64,000 nt of DNA, from NCBI GenBank assembly GCA_947311845.1, contig CAMZMU010000020.1, positions 42,005,363 to 42,069,362 on the forward strand, read 5' to 3'. Shown here in pieces: positions 21,076-30,537 of the stretch (position 1 is its first letter; each line of letters opens with the position of its first letter). A program made the translations under genes and the position numbers. The stretch comes from Poa pratensis (Eukaryota; Streptophyta; Magnoliopsida; Poales; Poaceae). Under the pieces are notes generated by a model that was not told the origin of the DNA, searched no databases, and saw nothing but the letters and a program-made list of their open reading frames with translations.

Positions 21076-22923
21076 GTGAATTACACAATTATGTTTGCAT
21101 ACATGGAGAGTTTTGCGGGTGATTACTATGGCAAGAGGTGTCAAAGTGGCAAGAAATCTGGTGATATTTTTAATGACTATCTTGACCTGCTGGACGGTGT
21201 AGCTTGTGCTGCATCTGAGCTCAATTGGCGACTGACCTACGATTCAACAGCTAAAGAATATGAGTCATGGGAACGTCTTATGCTTCAGGGTTTTCACAGA
21301 TGTGATACTTGGGAACGAGTGGATCAGCCTACGCGTGTGTTTCTTGCACTCCGACGTGTGGATGAGGAGGTTGCTCGTTGGTGGACTGAGGAGAGGCAGG
21401 GGAAGGAAAGCACATATGGGCTTTGGCATGATTTCACTAAATTTTTGCGTGCTTATTTTCTGTCTCCTCACCCTAGGGAGCCTTGTACTAAACCTATGAA
21501 GTTGACAAACATTGTGCAGAGGAGGACTGAATTTGCCACGAGGCTGCAGCCTTGTTCTAAGGAGAGTGCTATGTCTATTCCGCCTCCAGCAATGATTGTG
21601 AAGGCAGTCGTTCCAGTGCAACCGATCAGCGCAGCAGTTACAAAAATTTCTGAAGTGAAGCAGCCTGATGTTCCCAAGGTTGTTGTATGCGCTGAAACTG
21701 CAGTGGAAAAGGTTGAACCATTGAGTGGGCTGAATATGCAACTCAAGCGGGTTCATGATGAGGTTTGCAAAACAGTTGACAAGGGTCAGCGATGGAGTTT
21801 ATTTCAGACTCAGTGCATTATAAAAAGCAAAGCGTGCAAGCTCATGGTTGATTGTGGAAGCTGTACAAATGGCATTAGCAAGGCAATGGTGGCAGCATTG
21901 GGGTTGTCCACATGGCGTATTCCTGAACCTAAGCATCTTGAGTGGTTGAATAGCTGCGGTATGCTGAAGGTAACTCATAAGGTGCGTGTGCCATTTACAG
22001 TTGGTGACTATGTTGATGAGGTTGAGTGCGATGTGTTGCCATTGGAGGTGTGTGGTTTGCTACTTGGTCGTCCATGGCAGTATGATCGCAATGTTACACA
22101 TGCTGGGAGAGCAAATACATTTTCTTTTATGCATGATGGTAAACAACAGACTTTGAAGCCTATGAAGGATGATCAAATTAAATCTGATGTGGTGCTGGTG
22201 ATACACAAGGAGAGGTTGCATAAAGCTGAACCAAAACAGCGGTTAGCTAAGTTGCAGCAAGTGGAGCATGATGCAAGGAGCGTTGGTACAGAAATTGATT
22301 CAACTATGCATGTAGATGACAAGCCTGTGTTTGTTGGTGACAAGCTAGTTGAAGACAAACCTCTTATTGGGGAGACGAAGGGTATTGCAGCGAGTGTTCC
22401 AGTTCGTGTTGACATGGGTGTTCAGACCGATGACAGTGGTGCTGATCGTGTTCCGGTGCATATGGTGCCGCGGGTAGTCAGCCACAGTTTTGTGAGAACA
22501 CCTCGGAGACGTTTTGTTGGAGCAGCAGTGTGTGTGCATAGAGGCAAGGATGGACGTGTTCGTCAGTTGTGTGGCCCGGGCATTACTACTTTGCAGGGTC
22601 GTGCTAAGCAGGTTCATGTTCAGCAGCAGAGAGCTCCATCAAGTGTTGAGAAGAAGAAGGTGGTGCCGCCGAAGTCCAAGCTCGTGTGGCGAAGAAAGGA
22701 GGCGTCAAGTGTTGTGTCAAGTCAAGCAGGCCGAGAGGGAGGATGTGGTGTGGTAGGCAAGCAAGACTTGAAGACGGCGAACATGCGTGGTGCTATTGTT
22801 TATATCCCGCCACCTTTTCGAGCAGACCCTCACGCGTTGGGGACAACGCTTTTTGAAGGGGGGGAGGATGATACGGGCATGACGGAGGAGGTGAAGCCCA
22901 ATTTCAGGACTCCACCAAGTTAG
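21076..22923 (+). CDS. Gag-protease fusion of a non-autonomous CRM-type element, 615 residues
   Basis: An uninterrupted frame. Residues 1-135 look like a short Gag capsid part (TRVFLALRRVDEEVARWW, then FLRAYFLSPHPRE). After a Pro/Val-rich linker, residues about 238-345 match the CRM protease: RWSLFQTQCIIKSK, active-site region LMVDCGSC (D259) where full elements have VIIDGGSC, and LLLGRPWQYDRN. Residues 346-615 are basic and low-complexity with no known domain. The end, TTLFEGGEDDTG, matches the Gag-Pol end of CRM elements and runs 55 bp into the LTR. There is no zinc knuckle, RT, RNase H or integrase, so it must borrow enzymes from autonomous relatives, as known for non-autonomous CRR/CRM elements. 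Whether the protease is active is unknown. Confidence 0.8.
   Translation: MNYTIMFAYMESFAGDYYGKRCQSGKKSGDIFNDYLDLLDGVACAASELNWRLTYDSTAKEYESWERLMLQGFHRCDTWERVDQPTRVFLALRRVDEEVARWWTEERQGKESTYGLWHDFTKFLRAYFLSPHPREPCTKPMKLTNIVQRRTEFATRLQPCSKESAMSIPPPAMIVKAVVPVQPISAAVTKISEVKQPDVPKVVVCAETAVEKVEPLSGLNMQLKRVHDEVCKTVDKGQRWSLFQTQCIIKSKACKLMVDCGSCTNGISKAMVAALGLSTWRIPEPKHLEWLNSCGMLKVTHKVRVPFTVGDYVDEVECDVLPLEVCGLLLGRPWQYDRNVTHAGRANTFSFMHDGKQQTLKPMKDDQIKSDVVLVIHKERLHKAEPKQRLAKLQQVEHDARSVGTEIDSTMHVDDKPVFVGDKLVEDKPLIGETKGIAASVPVRVDMGVQTDDSGADRVPVHMVPRVVSHSFVRTPRRRFVGAAVCVHRGKDGRVRQLCGPGITTLQGRAKQVHVQQQRAPSSVEKKKVVPPKSKLVWRRKEASSVVSSQAGREGGCGVVGKQDLKTANMRGAIVYIPPPFRADPHALGTTLFEGGEDDTGMTEEVKPNFRTPPS
22854..22868 (+). 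other. polypurine tract of the non-autonomous element
   Basis: The G-run GAAGGGGGGGAGGA directly precedes the LTR start TGATACGG. It is also read as protein (EGGED) by the upstream frame. Confidence 0.78.
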
Positions 22924-23378
22924 GCGTTCCATTAGTCGTGTCGTTGTTATTTTTAATAATTAGTCTTTATAATTATGTGAGTTGGGTTTGGGCCTGTCCA
23001 ACCCAACAAGGTCGGTACTGTAGCACGTGGTACTGCAGCGCGGTACTGTAGCACCCCTCCATATAAGGCTAGGGGCTGCGAGTTAGAAGGGGGTCCAGAA
23101 TTTTAGTCTAAAAACTAGCTCGTTGAGTTTAGGGTTGTATCATCCCTCCGGGGACGGCGCTGCCGTATTATCCAATATAGATTGCTGCGAAGATTCTTGT
23201 GTTCATCAAGGATTATCGAGCTCAGGTTTGAGGCGTGTTGTTATCTTCATGTTGCTTGCTGGATTTATTCCCCACCTTCAGGTGACGCCATTGGTGTTGT
23301 TGGAAGGATTTATCGTTCGTGTTACTCGCTGTGAAAGATTGGGACAAAATCATAGGATCATCAGGTTGATCCTTATCA
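22869..23378 (+). repeat. 3' LTR of the non-autonomous element (510 bp)
   Basis: TGATACGGGCATGACGG to GGTTGATCCTTATCA, directly followed by ggtac. The start and end resemble the LTRs of the autonomous relatives (TGATGAGG...CCTTATCA), but the middle is different and shorter. 'ctccatataaggc' near 23058 is a possible TATA box. Confidence 0.82.
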
Positions 23379-23461
23379 GGTACCGACTAGACTTGCCAAA
23401 ATGGTAGCATCAAAGGAGGCTCAATAGGTTACGTAGGTCAAGGCCCGCCCATATGAGCGAC
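23379..23461 (-). mobile_element. continuation of the LTR fragment split by the composite
   Basis: It begins with the second ggtac and continues the sequence interrupted at 15911. It stops where TGTGAGGACCCC of the next giant LTR begins. No coding content. Confidence 0.5.
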
Positions 23462-25614
23462 TGTGAGGACCCCGGATTAAGTATCCGAGATACTCGTTAT
23501 GTTTCCTGCAACAATCCCATGATCAGTCTGTTGTTGCACATAACTCGAATTGGTATCACAGATCACCCATAAATACCGAATAAATTTACTTACTTGATTG
23601 AAGCCATAACTTCATCAGGTACTCGCAGCGGAAATCACCAAATCAACGTGGAGCCCAAGTCACTTGCCAACCCTACAGGCAGCTGACTGGGAAGCGCCCT
23701 AGTTCGCATTGACGTCATTAACCACTTCTTCTTCGAACTGCTCCTCTTCAGAATCTGGCTAAGACAATAGCCAGGGACGAAACCAATATGAGTACATTTG
23801 AATGTACTCGCAAACTACCCCCGGAATGAGCATGCACTACTCTTTGTATTGTTTAAATACTTTTGTTTAATAACACTTTGTTTTGAAATCTCTATATCTT
23901 TATTGAAAAAGGAAAGAAGGCTTTTAGAACTTTTCCCATAAATCTGTCTTTGTAAGAAGTCTCGTTTAAAAAGTTTTCCCAAAAATACATCTTTGTTGAA
24001 AAAGGTAAGAAGTCTCTTTTATAAATATTTTCCCAGAAAATCACCATTTGTTTATTTCTCCAAAACTCCTCCTTTTTCGACCAGAACCATTCCTAGTCAA
24101 ATCAGTTTTCCAACAACCTTCTACCAACCCCTTGGTATAGTTGCATAAAACATTTTCCACTTTCAGGACACAAAACTTTGCACTTCTCGATCATAGCCCC
24201 TCAGGGTCCTCCTCTTTTCCAGCAACCTCATACCGACTCGTCGGTATAGTTGCACAAATACAACATCTCCATTTTCCTTTTTAAATCTTAAACATTTCCA
24301 AAACTTGCACATGGTCCGAGGACAGCCTCCCAACTGTCCATATCCGAGGACTCGGCTATTCAAATAGTTTTACCCTCTGTAGAGGTAGCACGCTTTTATC
24401 CCACATCCATCCGGTAACTCATCGTGTCAGCCACGTCCCGCCATACAAGGTGTATGCGAAGTTGAGCCACCGACCCTAGCCTCTCCTTTGCTCATGCTAG
24501 TATAGGATCCTACCCATATGATAATTCCCATCGACACTCAGTCCGGTCCCCGTCGGCAACCCTAAGTGTGAGGACTCATATGTTTTTCCCGGCGACCACA
24601 TTTATGAAGTCTTCAATCCTCCTCCTTATCTTTCCATAGAGTTTGAGCGAGGACCCAGGTCAGGGTAGGTCCTCAGACCATCCCCTCATGCATAACGGAG
24701 TCATCTCCGTCGATGAGGTATCCCATACTAATAAGAGCAAATTATATGACTAAGCCCCGTTCCCATATGGGGGTAAATGTGGTCGCACAGATTATTGGCT
24801 GGTCGTCATAGTACAAAGACACAATGTGCATTTTTCATAAACACCACCATTCTCCATTTCTTCACTTCCACACCGACATCTCGGTATTCCATACCACACA
24901 AGTATTTTCAAAGGAGTTTTGAGTAAACAATATTTTTCTCATCCTATAGTTTGAAAAAGAATTTCCATCTAATATCTCCATATAGGGTGTCAAAATAATA
25001 TACTTATATTTTGGAAAAGGGTTTCAAAATCATAGCTTTTGTGGCAAACACCACATAAATCACTTTTGCTCTTTATAAGTAAAACATGTGAACCAAATTA
25101 GATGTATATAAATGCAAGCTCAGAGGATAGCTTGCCTGATTTCAGCATGATGTTCCTGGACTTCTCCTCGTTGACCAACGAAATAAACTCTCATCCTTCT
25201 CCGATAAATCCTTCCCAAATACCACTCCGGTAGCGTTTATCTCTAGCGTCGCAACATGAAAATAAAACAACACTCAATAAGCAAACCAAACCATAAGTGG
25301 TATACAAACAAGGAACAACCCACAACATAGCACTATTTTAATCAAGCAACAAACTAAGATCTACATTTACAAGGGCATTATACTAAGCAGGAGTATAACA
25401 CCATACACATGCCAAAACAAGAGGGCACAAGGACATCCTCAACTAGAGGTAATTAACAACCATTTTTCCTAATCAGGAAATACTTCAGACAAAAGTTAAA
25501 TCACCAAATAGTTTCTACTAACCAGCAAGGCTATGCACTATTAGCAACCTAAGCAACCAGTAGCCCAAACTTAGTTAAAAAGAATATCTCGCTAATTCAA
25601 AATATCAAGCAACA
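23462..25614 (-). repeat. truncated giant LTR (first 2.15 kb)
   Basis: It starts TGTGAGGACCCCGGATTA and matches 25615-about 27650 along most of its length, with shared blocks such as 'catgatcagtctgttgttgc' and 'atctccatatagggtgtc'. It stops abruptly where the second, full copy begins. In minus orientation this is the 3' part of an LTR. It contains short degenerate tandem units (about 55-60 bp, pattern 'gtaagaagtctcttt...ttttccc') at about 23900-24030. No genes. Confidence 0.7.
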
Positions 25615-28600
25615 TGTGAGGACCCCGGATTAACTATCCGAGATACTCGTTATGTTTCCTGCAACAATCCCATGATCAGTCTGTTGTTGCACATAACTCG
25701 AATTGGTATCACAGAACACCCATAAATACCGAATAGATTTACTTACTTGATTGAAGCCATAACTTCATCAGGTACTCGCAGCGGAAATCACCAATTCAAC
25801 GTGGAGCCCAAGTCACTTGCCAACCCTACAGGCAGCTGACTGGGAAGCGCCCTAGTTCGCATTGACGTTATTGAAGTCTTCTTCTTCGAACAGTTCTTCT
25901 TCAAAATCTAGCTAAGACAATAGCCAGGGACGAAACCAATATGAGTACATTTGAATGTACTCGCAAACTACCCCCGAAATGAGCATGCACTACTCTTTTT
26001 ATTGTTTAAATAAAACTTTTTCTGCTTTGAAAACTCTATATCCTTGTTGAAAAGAGAAGGATAGACTTTTGTTTAATAAAACTTTGTTTTGAAATCTCTA
26101 TATCTTTATTGAAAAAGAAAGGAAGCCTTTTAGAATCTTTCCCATAAATCTGATTTTTGTAAGAAGTCTCCTTTAAAACTTTTCCCCGTAAATACATATT
26201 TGTTGAAAAAAGGTAAGAAGTCTCTTTTATAAACTTTTTTCTCCAAAAATCATTACCAGGTTTTATTTTCCCCAAACTCCTCCTTTTCCAACCATAGCCC
26301 TTCATGGCCAATTCATTCTCCAGCAACCTCATACCCAGCCCGTCGGTATAGTTGCAGATCCAACACATCTCCATTTTATTTTCAAATCTCAAAACTTTGC
26401 AAAACTTGCACATGGTCTTAGGAACAGTCTCCCATTTGTCAATATCCGAGGACTCGGCTATTCGAATAGTTTTAACCCTCTGCAGAGGTAGCACGCTTTT
26501 CCCACACCCATCCGGTAACTCATCATGTCAGCCACGTCCCGCCATACAAGGTGTATGCGAAGTTGAGCCACCGACCATAGCCTGTCCTTTGCTCATGCTA
26601 GTATAGGACCCTACCGCTACGATACTTTCCAACACACTTAACCCAGCCCGTCGGAATCTAAGTGTGAGGACTCGTAGTTCTGCCCGGCGATTTATGGTGG
26701 AACCTTCAATCCTCTTTCTCCAATACACTCATACCAATTCTGTTGGCAGACTTCTCTTAAGAGGACCCAGGTCAGGGGGTAGGTCCTCAGACCATCCCCT
26801 CATGGAACGGGGTCATCCCCGTTGTTGAGGTATCCCATACTAATAAGAGCAAATTATATGACTAAGCCATTTCCCATATGTGGGTAAATGTGGTCGCACA
26901 GGGTAAGATTGGTCGTCATGGTTCTAGGACACTGTGCATTTTTCATAAACATCACCATTCTCCATTTCTCCCCTTCAACACCGACACCTCGGCATTCCAT
27001 AACCACAGAAGTATTTTCAAAGGAGTTTTGAGTAAACAATATTTTTCCCATCCTATAGTTTGAAAAAGGATTTCCATCTAATATCTCCATATAGGGTGTC
27101 AAAATAATATACTTGTAATTTGGAAAAGGGTTTTCAAAATCATAGCTTTAGTGGCAAACACCACATAAATCATTGTTGCTCTTTATAAGTAAAACATGTG
27201 AACCAAAATAGATGTATATAAATACAAGCTCAGAGGATAGCTTGCCTGATTTCAGCATGATGTTCCTGGACTTCTCCTCGTTGACCAAAGAAATAAACTC
27301 TCATCCTTCCTCGATAAATCCTTTTCAAATACCACTCCGGTAGCGTTTATCTCTAGCGTCGCAACATGAAAATAAAACAACACTCAATAAGCAAACCAAA
27401 CCACAAGTGGTATACAAACAAGGAACAAACCACAAGTATTAAACTAATCACTCAAGCCACAAGCATAGCACTAGTTTAATCAAGCAACGAACTAAATCTA
27501 TATTTACCAGGGCATTATACTCACAGGAGTATAACACCAAACACATGCTAAAAACATAGAGCACCAAGACATCCTCAATTAGAGGTAACTAACAACCACT
27601 TTCCTCTGATCAGGAAATACTTCAGACAAAAGTTAAACTACCAATTAATCTTGGTAATTCAAAATATCTCACCAAGCTAAGGTGGATACACTAACAAGAT
27701 ATTTAAGCTAGTACTCAACTCAAGTCCATCAAGTTCATCAAGCCATGCAAAACATATTACCCATACCAATATGTCTAACAAATACCACTAACAGTACTAA
27801 CATATTATAACCTTCTAAACAGTAATAACATGCAAACAACAGTACCACAACAATCATTAACCAGCAAGGCACACATATTAATCACACACAATATTCTCAC
27901 ATTAAAATAAATAAGCATAGCAATTCTTAATTACTAGAGGAAAAGTTATATAGGGAATAAAACCCTAACAAACCCATGACTCACATGTAGTTCCCCTAAC
28001 ATGCTAGTAAAACAAGGAAACATGTCATAATAGTGGATTACCACCACACACATGCTAGGAAACACATTTGTAATAATAAAGTTATAACACAACAACTAAT
28101 AAAGTCCTACTAAAAATAGGCAGAAAATGCCTAAACATTATAATTAGTACCACAGTCAATCAGTGACTCCTAAATTCAAACCAAGCTAGGGATATGTTCT
28201 CCTATACATATAGAAGACAACCCAATTGGATTTACTCCAAAATTCATTTCACAAAAATCTACAAAAATCACCAAAGTGCTACTGGTGTGTTTACAAGATT
28301 GAATAGAACTTTGGTTTAAGGTTTCATTTGCATACAAGACCAACAGATATGGAAAGGTAGCATCTCAACCTATCCAGAGAATTTTAGTTTGCAATTTTTG
28401 GATCTATAAAACTCTAGATATTAAATATTTGGTGAAAAACATACTTTTTATGAGATTAAATCTAGAAGGCACATAAAATAATTATTTTGCAAACAGCCAG
28501 TGCTGCATGTTTAAGAAAACACACAGGAACACTACAAATATTATACCAAAATTATTGCACACATAGATCCACCACAAAATAATTAAAGCTACACTGCAAA

Positions 28601-30537
28601 AATAACAGGAATTAAAATCATACATTAATCTACTGGAAAAAAAAAGAGGATGAGCCAGATCCGGCCCAGTCCTGGCCGTGCTGTGCAGATCGTGGCCCAG
28701 CCAATGGCCCAGCCCGTCACGAAGCGGTACGAGGCCGTCATCTTCCTCGTTACGCACCGCGACCGAGCGAGGAGACGAGCAGGAGTACGGCGAGGTCGAC
28801 GCGGCGGCTCCGGTGGTCCTGAGAAGGAAAGGGGATGTCCAGGAGTTAGGCCGCGAGGAGGGGATCACGGGGGAGGATAAATGGCGGCGAATGGTGGACT
28901 ACATCGCTCGCGAGCTTCCTGGATGTCCGGCGGCCGGGGATGAAGAAGACGCCGATGCACAGCTCGATTCACGGCTACCCGCGATGATTCCTTGGACAGG
29001 CACGTAGAGGACGTCGAGGCGGAGAGGATGGCGGTCTTCGATTGGCTCTGGGAACTCTGGAACGGCGGCGATGTGGCGGCGGAGCTCCGGCTAGGTTTTC
29101 GGGTCGGGGAGAGGAAACGAGAGAGAGAGAGGGAACTGGCGAGGGAGTGAGTGGTGGAGGGCAGAGGAGCTTCGGAGGGGGGGCCTCCTTACTTCTTCGC
29201 GCGACAGAGGAGCGAGAGAGGGGGGCCTGGGCGGCGTGCGACGTAGGAGGATGACACGGCGCCGCGCAGCTCTGCTGCTACAGGAAGGGGGTGACGAATT
29301 TCCAGAAAACTCCCTGCCTGCTTTTCTTCTTTTACATCTAGGTCCTTTTCCTGATTTTCTTTTATTTCTTTTAAAACCAGTAGCTGTTCAGTGATTTAAT
29401 TGAGGCACTAAACCATTTTCTAAAAATCTGAGAAAATTCATGTAGCCTCCCATATACCTGTAGAAGCTCCACAAAAATTGGCTTTTGAAAATAAAATGTT
29501 ATAATTTGTTCATAGAGTTTAAATATGTTATTTTTGGTAAATTCAATTTGACAAATTGAAATATCTTTGTAATTCCAGCTTAGATATTTTGAGGAGAGAG
29601 TAATATGCTAATGAGATGGTTATCATCTCATTCCTGGATTTTATAAGATAAAATAATTGTTATAACAAATTAGAGGAATGGGTGGAGAGGGAAATTAAAT
29701 AAGATTCTTTCTTTTAATCAAGATTTTGTTTTGAGAGAGAGAGTAATCATAGGGGTCTTGTTTTGGTTTTCAAGTCACATTCCCTATTTGGGACCAGTGG
29801 GTTTTATTTTAGTGTTGGGCACAACAGAGGAATTATCCTCACAAGCAACAGCACCACAAGATCAACATCACAATAATGACCACACAAATCAAACCACAAG
29901 ATTCAATCATACCACCATTTCCACAATTAACAATACTATCTTGTAGAGATGATCACACTTAATTATGACAAGATGATGTTTAAAACTATCTCAACTCCAC
30001 CTTTGTATTTTTGAAAAGGGTTTTGGGCAAGACAAAATATGTGGGGTAATATATTTCCCACTGGTGTTCCTTTTAAAATGTAATGATAACCAAAGCTTAT
30101 AAAATGGGAGTTGCATAGAAATGCAAAATATCAAGTTTAAAAGATAGATAGGAGATAGCATATAGATCTCCACATTTTTGGGAACACATAGTTCTGGAAA
30201 TACTTTTACTTTCTCAAATAATGGGTATTAGTTTTGGGTGTTGCTAAACCAAGTATCATTGAAATGGAGTTGGCCAAAATAAGAATGGAAAAGATACATG
30301 GAATATTTTTCTTGTCATGACATGATCACCAAAGTTAATAATATTTCATCTTGGTTGAGTTCTTAGGTTTTATTTTTACTAGTCAAACATTTTAACAACA
30401 GGTCACACAAGGTTCAACACAGCAACGGGAAGGAAAACACAATCATCAGTGAAACATTTCAAAAAGTTTTTGTTGGTTCTGAATTTTGGGTCTGGTAAAA
30501 CCAAGTTTTTCTTAGTTTCCAAATTTGGGATGTGACA
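25615..30537 (-). repeat. full-length giant LARD-like LTR (4.9 kb)
   Basis: It runs from TGTGAGGACCCC to TTGGGATGTGACA, that is TGTCACATCCC...CTCACA on the minus strand. The sequence just right of it is a purine tract on the minus strand, so this is a 3' LTR of a minus-strand element. The layout is an AT-rich part with short subrepeats, a long AC-rich stretch, a GC island (about 28650-29290) and an AT-rich end. Non-coding LTRs of 4-5 kb recall the LARD elements of Triticeae; that name is inference. Confidence 0.72.
28650..29290. other. GC-rich island of the 4.9-kb LTR
   Basis: Dense CpG sequence with overlapping Arg/Gly-rich frames on the plus strand. The block 'aaggggatgtccaggag' has a counterpart in the island at 59620 ('gaggggatgtctaggag'), so the islands are homologous. 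No protein domain recognised. Confidence 0.5.

Larger units (their letters stand above)
15912..23378. mobile_element. composite CRM / non-autonomous retroelement with two U5 termini
   Basis: One unit of 7467 bp flanked by ggtac. From left to right: an inverted complete CRM-type LTR (15912-16807) with its integrase on the minus strand (to about 17981); an 89-bp junction with duplicated filler; a plus-strand zinc knuckle, protease, RT and RNase H (18071-about 20461); the last 49 bp of a different LTR (20462-20510); a primer-binding site; a 615-codon Gag-protease gene; and the complete 510-bp LTR (22869-23378). The left terminus is TGATAAGG and the right is CCTTATCA, that is, the 3' (U5) end of an LTR at both sides. 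Integrase therefore appears to have joined a chimeric, partly inverted cDNA. All three long ORFs are open, so the insertion looks young. Confidence 0.8.

Noticed and set aside
15912..23378. DNA transposon with terminal inverted repeats TGATAAGG...CCTTATCA
   Set aside because: The ends are U5 ends of recognisable LTRs with retroviral-type genes between them, and the 5-bp duplication fits retroelement integrase.
28650..29254. Plus-strand ORFs that look like a small GC-rich grass gene
   Set aside because: The position equals the island of the other giant LTRs, frames are not shared between homologous islands, and no domain is recognised.
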